DNA from: Anaerolineales bacterium UBA1136
Lineage (GTDB): Bacteria > Chloroflexota > Anaerolineae > Anaerolineales > UBA11657
Reading direction: 5' to 3'
Assembly: GCA_002311455.1 (NCBI GenBank)
Contig: DCAJ01000075.1
Location: forward strand, 65,323 to 73,031
Length of the DNA stretch: 7,709 bases
Of this stretch, positions 1 through 5,408 are shown piece by piece; the first letter of the stretch is position 1, and the number at the start of each line of letters is the position of its first letter. Position numbers and translations under genes: made by a program. The notes under the pieces were generated by a model that had not been told where the DNA came from, made no database searches, and saw only the letters and a program-made list of their open reading frames with translations.

Positions 1-26
1 ACAGTTAAACTGTAACAAAGACAGTT
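1..26. repeat. ACAGTT palindrome plus extra half-site
   Basis: Bases 1-13 form a perfect 13-bp palindrome, ACAGTT-A-AACTGT. A third ACAGTT half-site lies at 21-26, 20 bp (about two helical turns) from the first. The group sits 43-68 bp upstream of the -35 box at 69-74, a position where an activator or repressor could bind. No known regulator is recognised, and the left edge of the window may cut off further copies. Bases 1-60 hold no credible gene end. A minus-strand TATAAT at 43-38 might be the -10 of a leftward promoter, but no -35 and no start codon go with it. Confidence 0.35.
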
Positions 27-68
27 GCTCGACCGAGATTATACCTTGTTTCTAGACCATGTGGCAGT

Positions 69-97
69 TTGACAATGTCAGCTTAGATAAGTATAAT
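69..97 (+). promoter_or_regulatory. Consensus sigma70-type promoter for the S1-domain gene
   Basis: TTGACA at 69-74 and TATAAT at 92-97 match both consensus hexamers exactly and are separated by the optimal 17 bp. Transcription should begin near 103-106, giving a leader of about 140 nt before the GTG at 243. The -35 box is embedded in an 11-bp inverted repeat, TGACA-A-TGTCA (70-80), which could be an operator, since a protein bound there would block -35 recognition. The promoter call rests on the exact hexamers and spacing; the operator is inference. Confidence 0.85.
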
Positions 98-108
98 TTG
101 CGCGTATG

Positions 109-129
109 CTAGGGTGATATACACCCTGG
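109..129 (+). promoter_or_regulatory. Hairpin near the 5' end of the S1 leader
   Basis: AGGGTG (111-116) pairs with CACCCT (122-127) around the loop ATATA. C109-G129 and a T110-G128 wobble extend the stem to 8 bp. It begins only a few nucleotides after the predicted transcription start, where such a hairpin can protect an mRNA from 5'-end decay or serve as a protein-binding site. No run of T follows, so it is not an intrinsic terminator. Confidence 0.5.
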
Positions 130-143
130 GATGCCAGTGAATT

Positions 144-165
144 TGCATGTGCGTGCATGTGCGTG
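144..165 (+). repeat. 22-bp alternating pyrimidine-purine tract, tandem 10-mer
   Basis: Every step from T144 to G165 alternates pyrimidine and purine (TG, CA and CG dinucleotides only). The core is a perfect tandem duplication of the 10-mer GCATGTGCGT (145-154 and 155-164). Alternating TG/CG tracts of this kind are known to favour left-handed Z-DNA under negative supercoiling. It lies in the transcribed leader, about 40 bp after the predicted start site. A short reading frame of 11 codons (ATG 131 to TGA 164-166) runs through it but has no convincing ribosome-binding site. Confidence 0.6.
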
Positions 166-166
166 A

Positions 167-200
167 TTGAGTTTTGGCACAATGCATAGAGGTGCCTCAA
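167..200 (+). promoter_or_regulatory. Bulged hairpin in the S1 leader
   Basis: GGCAC (176-180) pairs with GTGCC (192-196) across an 11-nt loop. An outer stem, TTGA (167-170) with TCAA (197-200), continues it on the far side of a 5-nt bulge (GTTTT, 171-175). The structure lies 42-75 nt ahead of the start codon. Together with the hairpin at 109-129 it suggests a folded leader, but no named riboswitch or ribosomal-protein leader is recognised. Confidence 0.4.
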
Positions 201-213
201 GGGTACAAGTTTC

Positions 214-223
214 GGGAATTCCC
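214..223. repeat. Perfect 10-bp palindrome GGGAATTCCC in the S1 leader
   Basis: GGGAATTCCC reads identically on both strands and sits about 20 bp before the GTG start, just ahead of the AGAGAGA ribosome-binding stretch (226-232). With no loop it is more plausible as a DNA-binding or RNA-dimer site than as a hairpin. Chance occurrence cannot be excluded. Confidence 0.35.
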
Positions 224-242
224 ATAGAGAGATAATAACACT

Positions 243-956
243 GTGACTGAAAATAAGAATGCTGCCATTGTCGAACTAAAGTCTATTGGCGACCTTGAAA
301 GAAAAATGCGTTTAGAAGGCGTTGTCAAGAGCAGCGAGATTTTTGGTGTTCTTGTAGATGTAGGTGTTGGGCGCGATGGCTTAGTACATATATCTGAACT
401 TAATGAACACAGCGATGGTATTGGGAAACATGGCTTAGATGTTGGTCAGAAAATTACTGTATGGGTGAAGAAAACAGATGAGAAGTCTGGTCAGATATCA
501 CTTACACTCAAAGAACCACTTGCATTAGAATGGAATGACTTGAAGCCTGGTCAGACCTATACTGGAAAGGTGACCCGATTGGAGAGATTCGGAGCATTTG
601 TTGATATTGGAACGGAACGTCCCGGTTTGGTACATGTTCGCGAGATTACTATGGGGCGTTTGGAGCATCCTGATGAGATGTTAACTATCGGGGAAGAAGT
701 AGAAGTTCAACTACTTGGGATAAATAAAAAGAAGCGACAAATTAATCTGAGCATGCGTGTGTTGGAGCAGAAATTTCTGGACAGTGAAGAGGATGAGGAT
801 CCTATTCCAACTGCAATGGAACTGGCCTTGCGCACAGCAATGACATCAGAATCCGATCCAAAGCAAGTAACACGGTTAAAACGCAATAAGGAATTCAGGA
901 GTAGTACACAAGAGGAAATTTTACGCCGTACTCTGGAGGGGCGTCCCAACGAGTAA
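243..956 (+). CDS. S1 RNA-binding domain protein (two S1 domains)
   Basis: A 237-residue cytoplasmic protein with two S1 (OB-fold) RNA-binding domains, at about residues 22-90 and 102-172. Each carries the usual signature: a GVLVDVG...GLVHISEL run in the first and GAFVDIG...GLVHVREI in the second. The remaining ~65 residues are charged, with an acidic EEDED stretch and a basic end, and match no domain I know. It is much shorter than E. coli ribosomal protein S1 (six domains) and resembles the short S1-like proteins of several phyla. It may help mRNA bind the ribosome or take part in RNA decay; which is not decidable here. The start is GTG at 243, since an in-frame stop lies at 225-227 and AGAGAGA (226-232) gives a purine-rich ribosome-binding stretch 10 nt upstream. 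A consensus promoter and a ~140-nt structured leader precede it, so expression may be strong and possibly self-controlled. Confidence 0.85.
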   Translation: MTENKNAAIVELKSIGDLERKMRLEGVVKSSEIFGVLVDVGVGRDGLVHISELNEHSDGIGKHGLDVGQKITVWVKKTDEKSGQISLTLKEPLALEWNDLKPGQTYTGKVTRLERFGAFVDIGTERPGLVHVREITMGRLEHPDEMLTIGEEVEVQLLGINKKKRQINLSMRVLEQKFLDSEEDEDPIPTAMELALRTAMTSESDPKQVTRLKRNKEFRSSTQEEILRRTLEGRPNE

Positions 957-990
957 ATACTATAGAATTACAGTGTGTTCGTACTTCTCA

Positions 991-1449
991 TTATGATAGA
1001 TCTCTTATCCGCAATATAGAAGTGATAAAAATTACGGATATGACTACAGCAGAACCTAAGCAATAGATACAAGTTTCCTCTATTATTACTATTGCCACAT
1101 AAGTTAGCCACATAGAAAAAATAAATCCAAGGAGAGACAAACCAAATACCGCTAGTCGAAATGGCTCGCGTAGGCTAGGATTATAACGTTCTAGTAAAGT
1201 GAATCCGCCAATCATTAAATACATAACTAGACCTAAAGCGGCAATAGGGATACCTGCTATAGTAGAATAACTACTTGCATTCACTACGTCACATCTGCCT
1301 ATGCCTGAGCACAAAGCATCTACACCAACTAACTTGGTCCACGTAAGGTAAAGGGCATCTAATGACCCTAGAATAGTTAAGAAATAGATAAGCCAATTTT
1401 TTTGTTCGACGTCACTGACGCCACTCTTGTTTTCAAGTTTATTGTTCAT
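991..1449 (-). CDS. Vitamin K epoxide reductase (VKOR) family membrane protein
   Basis: A 152-residue integral membrane protein with about four transmembrane helices (near residues 19-38, 64-84, 98-120 and 128-147). Bacterial VKOR homologues do the job of DsbB: they reoxidise a thioredoxin-like partner outside the membrane and pass electrons to quinone, so that secreted proteins acquire disulfide bonds. The family residues are present: the loop cysteines C47 and C53 (CSGIGRC), the conserved serine region with GIP (residues 59-68), and the catalytic CIYC pair C127/C130. There is no fused thioredoxin domain, so a separate DsbA-like partner is expected; none is in this window apart from the apparently cytoplasmic thioredoxin-TPR protein. 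It is the last gene of the minus-strand operon, and its ATG lies inside the last codons of folC (11-nt overlap), implying translational coupling. No good Shine-Dalgarno sequence is seen. Confidence 0.88.
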   Translation of the reverse strand: MNNKLENKSGVSDVEQKNWLIYFLTILGSLDALYLTWTKLVGVDALCSGIGRCDVVNASSYSTIAGIPIAALGLVMYLMIGGFTLLERYNPSLREPFRLAVFGLSLLGFIFSMWLTYVAIVIIEETCIYCLGSAVVISVIFITSILRIRDLS

Positions 1450-2794
1450 AACATTGCTTGGGTGTCCGAAATGTAGTATATAGGGGCTTACTTGTTACGG
1501 ATAATCTTATACTGGCCGCTATAGTTATACTGCCAGCAACTACCACAACCCCATTACTACCCGCTAATTTTGTGGCAGTACTAAGAGTATTTTCTATGTT
1601 GTTCTCCAAGGTAGTAGGACAATCATAACCTGCAGCTATAACTTCTAGTTCTTCAGGCAGTATTGAACGAGGCGCTCCAGTTGAGGTAAGAACTATGTGG
1701 CTACAATGTGGAAGTAGTTCGGCAAACATACCCTTAATGTCCTTGTCGCGCATTGCTCCAAATATCAACACTTTTTTCTGTTTGGGGAACAGATCTGTTA
1801 ACACTTGATTTAATTGTGATGCGGAAGCTCTATTATGTGCAGAATCAATGAGTATAGGTGGTCTGCAATTAAAGATTTCACAACGTACAGGCCACTTTAC
1901 TTGATTTAGACCTGTGCTTAAGGCACTCTGGGGGATATTCCAACCCTGTTGACACAGCTGGTCTATTATCGTAGTGACTATAGTTACATTTTCAATTTGA
2001 TGGTGGCCCAATAGTGGGATTCTGTGTCTGGATATATTCTGATGTTGACCAACACGCCAGATTGCGAAAAGTTGACTTGAGAATTTGCTCTCTATATGTT
2101 CCCAACCCCACTCTTTTGACGAGTCAACAAACGGTGCTTTTATTGATATTGCATGTTTTTCGAGGACTATTAAGGCAGAAGCTGACTGTGGACCAGATAC
2201 AATTGGTATTCCGGTTTTGATTATGCCAGCCTTCTCGGAAGCAATATCTTCGATTGTATTTCCAAGAAGATCCATATGATCGTAGCTTATTGTTGTAATT
2301 GCACACACTGATGGTGTTACAACATTTGTAGCATCTAATCTTCCCCCCAGACCTACTTCAAGGACCGCTATCTCAACTCTCTGACGAGCAAACCATTCTA
2401 GTGCTAATATTGTCATGATCTCATAATAAGTTATGTGTTCTGTGGCTTCAATTTGTGGTTGTAGATCAGTTAACAACTGGGCAAAAGATTCTTGGCTGAT
2501 AATGTCACCGTTAACTCGGATGCGTTCTCGTAAATCATGTATATGTGGTGATGTATATAGCCCTGTTACGTGACTAGCCGACCTAAGCACTGATTCTGTC
2601 ATGGCAGCTACGGACCCTTTACCTTTAGTGCCTGCTATATGCACACTAGAATATTGTAGATGTGGGTTATCAATAAGCTCAAGAAGATCCCGGACACGAT
2701 TCAGGTTGAATTTTTCAGGTGCGTAAGCTTTAGCAGGCTTAACCTCATAGTTTATATAATTATTTAGGTAAGTAAGTGCGGAATGATAGTCCAT
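1439..2794 (-). CDS. folC: Folylpolyglutamate synthase / dihydrofolate synthase FolC
   Basis: A 451-residue cytoplasmic Mur-ligase-family enzyme. It uses ATP to add glutamate to dihydropteroate and/or to lengthen the polyglutamate tail of reduced folates. Motifs in order: the P-loop GTKGKGS (55-61), TSPH (81-84), EVGLGGRLDATN (146-157), DHMDLLG (172-178), EKAGIIK (187-193, with the lysine usually carbamylated), HHQIENV (264-270) and DSAHN (317-321) in the C-terminal ligase domain. Length is normal. The frame is open 36 codons further upstream inside folK, but the ATG at 2794 is chosen: it gives the usual FolC beginning (MDYHSALTYLNNYINYE) and overlaps the folK stop by one base as TAATG, a classic termination-reinitiation joint. 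Whether it has one or both activities cannot be told from the sequence. Confidence 0.95.
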   Translation of the reverse strand: MDYHSALTYLNNYINYEVKPAKAYAPEKFNLNRVRDLLELIDNPHLQYSSVHIAGTKGKGSVAAMTESVLRSASHVTGLYTSPHIHDLRERIRVNGDIISQESFAQLLTDLQPQIEATEHITYYEIMTILALEWFARQRVEIAVLEVGLGGRLDATNVVTPSVCAITTISYDHMDLLGNTIEDIASEKAGIIKTGIPIVSGPQSASALIVLEKHAISIKAPFVDSSKEWGWEHIESKFSSQLFAIWRVGQHQNISRHRIPLLGHHQIENVTIVTTIIDQLCQQGWNIPQSALSTGLNQVKWPVRCEIFNCRPPILIDSAHNRASASQLNQVLTDLFPKQKKVLIFGAMRDKDIKGMFAELLPHCSHIVLTSTGAPRSILPEELEVIAAGYDCPTTLENNIENTLSTATKLAGSNGVVVVAGSITIAASIRLSVTSKPLYTTFRTPKQCYEQ

Positions 2795-3297
2795 TAGGTG
2801 GATTTTATCGATGGAGTATGATTGTATTGCTTGACGATATCCAGATCCGGTATTTTTTCGATTAAATGTTGAGCTGTTTGTCCAATACGTGGGTGTATCC
2901 AATTTGGAGCTATATCAACTAGTGGTTTTAGTACAAAGAGCCGCTCATGCATTCTTGGGTGTGGCGTGGTTAAATTAGTTAGATCTAAATTTAGCGAGTC
3001 GTAATCTATAATGTCAATATCAATAGTCCGTGGTCCAAAACGTATTGAGCGTTTTCTTCCTAACTTAGCTTCTATGGTTTTAATCAATGCTAGCAGCTTT
3101 GTTGGTGAGAGGGCAGTAGTGCCGCGCATAAGTAAGTTGAGGAATTCAGGTTGTTCAGTTACATATAATGGTTGAGTCTCATATGTTGGTGATATTGTTT
3201 GGACTGACACTTCTGATGCTAAAGCCTCTATAGCAGCGGTCAAATTTTCAAACCGGTCACCCAAATTGGAGCCTAGCCCTAGGAGTATAGGAAACAC
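2794..3297 (-). CDS. folK: 2-amino-4-hydroxy-6-hydroxymethyldihydropteridine pyrophosphokinase (HPPK)
   Basis: A 167-residue cytoplasmic enzyme that transfers pyrophosphate from ATP to 6-hydroxymethyl-7,8-dihydropterin, the step before dihydropteroate synthase in folate synthesis. The family signature is clear: GLGSNLGDR (7-15), YETQPLY with FLN (39-54) for pterin binding, FGPRTIDIDI (87-96) with the metal-binding D93 and D95, and PHPRMHERLFVLKPL (112-126). Length is typical of a stand-alone HPPK; no FolB or FolP domain is fused. The start is GTG at 3297, 6 nt after the stop of the ParB-fold gene, and only an ATT lies in frame between. It runs into folC through TAATG, so both enzymes should be made together. 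No folP, folB or folE is present in the window. Confidence 0.95.
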   Translation of the reverse strand: MFPILLGLGSNLGDRFENLTAAIEALASEVSVQTISPTYETQPLYVTEQPEFLNLLMRGTTALSPTKLLALIKTIEAKLGRKRSIRFGPRTIDIDIIDYDSLNLDLTNLTTPHPRMHERLFVLKPLVDIAPNWIHPRIGQTAQHLIEKIPDLDIVKQYNHTPSIKST

Positions 3298-3303
3298 AAT
3301 AAT

Positions 3304-4122
3304 CTAGTCTTCAACAACAATTACAGGTTCGGTATAATGACGCACCTTGTTCTGGTGAAGCTTCTTTTTTATTATCTCATTTAGCCATTCGTTCTTTTGG
3401 GATAATGACTTGTTGGAGAACAGAATATTTAGTGGCATATTTATGCCTATTATGCGGTTAGCAATCAAGAAACGAGTTACACCAGCTGGCAACAAGTTGT
3501 GAGATATAGCTGAATCAAGTATTTCCTGCATTGTAAACGCAGTAAATTTTATCAGAGCGGAGAAAGATTGGACTTTGTTTTGTATAATTTCAACATCTGA
3601 ATCAAGAGTGCGAATCACATTTGTTAGCCTAGTGTAGGCATTGACAGCGTTAGATAACTCTAAGTGTTTGAGGGAATTGTCCTGAGATCCCTGCACCATA
3701 TAAATTTGCTTGTCTCGAGCTACTATAGTAAACAGTGTTCCGGATGAACTTGGGCTTGGGTCTATGTCGCTAACAGATGATATCTTTATATTGTCACCAG
3801 GAATGCTTTTTATAGCATCAAACAAATCTCCTAGATCCACTGTTTGTACAATATGGTTCCAAGTTGAAAGGTTTGTATCTTGCGACTCTTGTTTAACTAA
3901 CTGTACTACGATATGTGGACAATTGAGAATATTCAGCGCACGTACCCTAGTTGCTCCGTCTAATATTACATATTTATCTTGCCATTCCGTGACTATTGGA
4001 GGGTTCCTGAGTACATCCGCTTTTTGCAAATTGTCAGATAGCCGTTTCACCCGTTTGCTATCATAGTGCTCATGATGCAGTAACTGATTCAAATCAAGCA
4101 CACAGAGCTGTAACGGATTCAT
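3304..4122 (-). CDS. ParB/sulfiredoxin-fold protein, SbnI/SerK-like
   Basis: A 272-residue protein whose first ~80 residues look like the ParB N-terminal (ParB/Srx) fold: a short strand, a helix with LHHEHYDSKRVKRLSDNL (14-32), RNPPIV (39-44), then YVILDGATRVRALN (51-64). The DGATR box replaces the GERR box of chromosome-partitioning ParB, and no ParB helix-turn-helix follows. This pattern fits the SbnI/SerK group, which includes free-serine kinases, where an acidic residue near this helix is catalytic (E18 is a candidate). The rest is mixed helix and strand and ends in an acidic VIVVED tail; I cannot name a domain there. Serine kinase activity is inference. It is first in the operon with folK, folC and VKOR. 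ATG 4122 is preferred because GGGGG (4134-4130) lies 7 nt upstream. ATG 4128 is the alternative and could be a leaderless start from a weak GATTAT -10 (4141-4136). Confidence 0.7.
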   Translation of the reverse strand: MNPLQLCVLDLNQLLHHEHYDSKRVKRLSDNLQKADVLRNPPIVTEWQDKYVILDGATRVRALNILNCPHIVVQLVKQESQDTNLSTWNHIVQTVDLGDLFDAIKSIPGDNIKISSVSDIDPSPSSSGTLFTIVARDKQIYMVQGSQDNSLKHLELSNAVNAYTRLTNVIRTLDSDVEIIQNKVQSFSALIKFTAFTMQEILDSAISHNLLPAGVTRFLIANRIIGINMPLNILFSNKSLSQKNEWLNEIIKKKLHQNKVRHYTEPVIVVED

Positions 4123-4128
4123 GTACAT

Positions 4129-4326
4129 ACCCCCAATAATCCTATTGTTCTATGTGGTACTTTGTTGATCATCAGCCTCGATCTAATTTATTATTGACTT
4201 CGATAGTTTTCACAACTGTTCTGACACAAACGTTACCATACTTTCAGCTAAAAATGAAGACTTACTAGTCGTTCATGGTAATTACAAGTTTATGGTACTA
4301 GTAGATGGAGTGATATAATCGTTGGC
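4129..4326. other. Divergent intergenic region with repeated ATGGTA and ACTAGT motifs
   Basis: This 198-bp gap separates the ParB-fold operon (leftward) from dus (rightward). ATGGTA occurs at 4275-4280 and 4292-4297, and inverted (TACCAT) at 4234-4239; the inverted copy and the first direct copy extend to a 7-bp inverted repeat TTACCAT/ATGGTAA. The palindrome ACTAGT occurs at 4264-4269 and 4297-4302, 33 bp apart, the second inside the dus promoter spacer. Such repeats near two divergent starts suggest binding sites for a regulator, but no named motif is recognised. No convincing -35/-10 pair for the leftward operon was found; GATTAT at 4141-4136 and TGTAAT at 4286-4281 (minus) are weak -10 candidates. 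No tRNA or small gene is apparent. Confidence 0.4.
4311..4319 (+). promoter_or_regulatory. Extended -10 promoter, probably leaderless, for dus
   Basis: TGATATAAT is a perfect extended -10 element (TGnTATAAT), with the hexamer at 4314-4319. The -35 position holds only TATGGT (4291-4296), consistent with an extended -10 promoter that needs no good -35. Transcription would start about 7 nt after the hexamer, at 4326-4328, which coincides with the dus ATG at 4327. No Shine-Dalgarno sequence precedes that ATG, so the mRNA is predicted to begin at or next to its start codon. Confidence 0.7.
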
Positions 4327-5319
4327 ATGCTGGCTAAACCCAATTTCTACGTTGGTAAAGTGCCTGTTTATGGCGATCTTATACTAGCACCTATGTCAGG
4401 ATTCTCTGATTTGCCCTACAGATCTATCTGCAGGTCGCTGGGTTCATCAATGAGTTATACAGAATTTGTAAACGTGGACGAGTTAAGTAAAGGACGGGGT
4501 GGTAGTCCGAGGGCCAAACAGAAGTTATGCTATCAGCCTAACGAGCGTCCTGTTGTATTTCAGATTTATGGTCATGATGTTGATCGCATAGTGTCTGTGG
4601 CTCAGAGACTACAGGATTTAGGTCCTGATATTATTGATATTAACATGGGTTGTTATGTTAAAAAGATAGCTGAACGAGGAGCTGGAGCAGGTATGCTACG
4701 AAGACCGACTCTTATTGCACATTTGATGGAAAGACTAGTAAAAACTCTTGATATACCTGTTAGTGCAAAAATAAGGCTGGGTTGGGACGATGAGAATCGC
4801 AACTATATGGAGGTTGCGCGTGCACTACAGGATTATGGTGCTAGCTTAATTGCTGTACACGGACGTACGCGCTCTCAAGCATATACTGGAGAAGCTGATT
4901 GGGACGCCATTGCTGAGATAAAACAGGCTCTGTCGGTGCCGGTTATCGGTAATGGCGATGTGCGTACGGTGTCTGACATAGACAATATCAAAGTTCATAC
5001 AGGATGTGATGGAGTAATGATTGGTCGTGCAGTGATTGGCAATCCATGGATTCTTCAGCGTAGAGATAGACAGGAAGTTACATTAACAGATCGGCTGGCG
5101 GTGGTCCGTAGGCATTTAGCACTAAATTTGGAATTCTACGGGGTAGAAAAAGGGTTGGTGTTGTTTAGGAAACATGTAGCGCGTTATATCGAGGACACGC
5201 CAGCACGGGTACGCAAAATTCGAGTTCCCTTGCTTACTTGCGAGCGAGCTTCTGATTTCGAGTCCTTATTATGTAGCTTAGGTAGCGAAATGAATGAGCC
5301 ACTAGGGGTGTCCATATAG
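4327..5319 (+). CDS. dus: tRNA-dihydrouridine synthase (DusB-like)
   Basis: A 330-residue FMN enzyme that reduces specific uridines in tRNA to dihydrouridine with NADPH. The TIM-barrel motifs are present: LAPMSGFSDLPYR (20-32) for FMN, QIYG (79-82), INMGCYVKK (105-113) with the catalytic cysteine C109, SAKIRLGW (146-153) with K148, VHGRTRSQAYTG (177-188) with H178, IGNGDV (207-212) and MIGRAVIGNPW (231-241). A shorter helical C-terminal domain follows. The proline that usually follows the active cysteine (GCP) is tyrosine here; some homologues also vary at this position, so activity is still expected. Which tRNA position it modifies cannot be read from the sequence. The ATG at 4327 gives the usual N-terminal length; a strong extended -10 lies immediately upstream with no ribosome-binding site. 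The gene stands alone on the plus strand. Confidence 0.93.
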   Translation: MLAKPNFYVGKVPVYGDLILAPMSGFSDLPYRSICRSLGSSMSYTEFVNVDELSKGRGGSPRAKQKLCYQPNERPVVFQIYGHDVDRIVSVAQRLQDLGPDIIDINMGCYVKKIAERGAGAGMLRRPTLIAHLMERLVKTLDIPVSAKIRLGWDDENRNYMEVARALQDYGASLIAVHGRTRSQAYTGEADWDAIAEIKQALSVPVIGNGDVRTVSDIDNIKVHTGCDGVMIGRAVIGNPWILQRRDRQEVTLTDRLAVVRRHLALNLEFYGVEKGLVLFRKHVARYIEDTPARVRKIRVPLLTCERASDFESLLCSLGSEMNEPLGVSI

Positions 5320-5385
5320 GTGTTTGGCACTTGGAGCCTGATGCACTACTAATCAGTAAGGTAAAAGTTGTAACAAAAGCTCTTT

Positions 5386-5401
5386 AGGACAATTAGGTCC
5401 T
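5386..5401. terminator. Weak hairpin between convergent dus and thioredoxin genes
   Basis: AGGAC (5386-5390) pairs with GTCCT (5397-5401) around a 6-nt loop, only 7 nt before the stop of the minus-strand gene. It is the only short hairpin I see in the 89-bp convergent gap 5320-5408. The stem is just 5 bp and no clear T-run follows on the plus strand; on the minus strand only a short mixed stretch follows. It may help end dus transcription but is a poor match to an intrinsic terminator. Confidence 0.25.
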
Positions 5402-5408
5402 GTCGGTA

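Noticed and set aside
106..117. A minimal three-codon frame ATG-CTA-GGG-TGA at the predicted 5' end
   Set aside because: It is too short to judge and lies within the hairpin; no evidence beyond chance.
131..166. An 11-codon upstream reading frame (MPVNLHVRACA) in the S1 leader
   Set aside because: No Shine-Dalgarno sequence at a usable distance, and the frame is largely a by-product of the tandem 10-mer; length and composition do not suggest a leader peptide with runs of one amino acid.
707..949. An 80-codon minus-strand frame opposite the S1 gene's 3' end
   Set aside because: Antisense shadow of a convincing gene; serine- and arginine-rich composition reflects the complement of its codons.
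983..1023. ACTTCT/AGAAGT inverted repeat at the S1/VKOR convergent ends, as a terminator
   Set aside because: Only 6 bp pair across a 29-nt loop, with no T-run positioned as in an intrinsic terminator; the 34-bp gap 957-990 shows no other hairpin.
2014..2306. Three short frames (two plus, one minus) inside folC
   Set aside because: They lie within the uninterrupted, motif-bearing FolC frame and resemble no protein.
3710..4066. A 118-codon plus-strand frame opposite the ParB-fold gene
   Set aside because: Fully antisense to a gene with recognisable family motifs; no ribosome-binding site and no family resemblance.
3304..4122. Chromosome-partitioning ParB (ParABS) or a toxin-antitoxin regulator
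   Set aside because: No GERR box, no helix-turn-helix domain, no ParA neighbour and no parS-like site seen; the DGATR box points to the metabolic SbnI/SerK branch.
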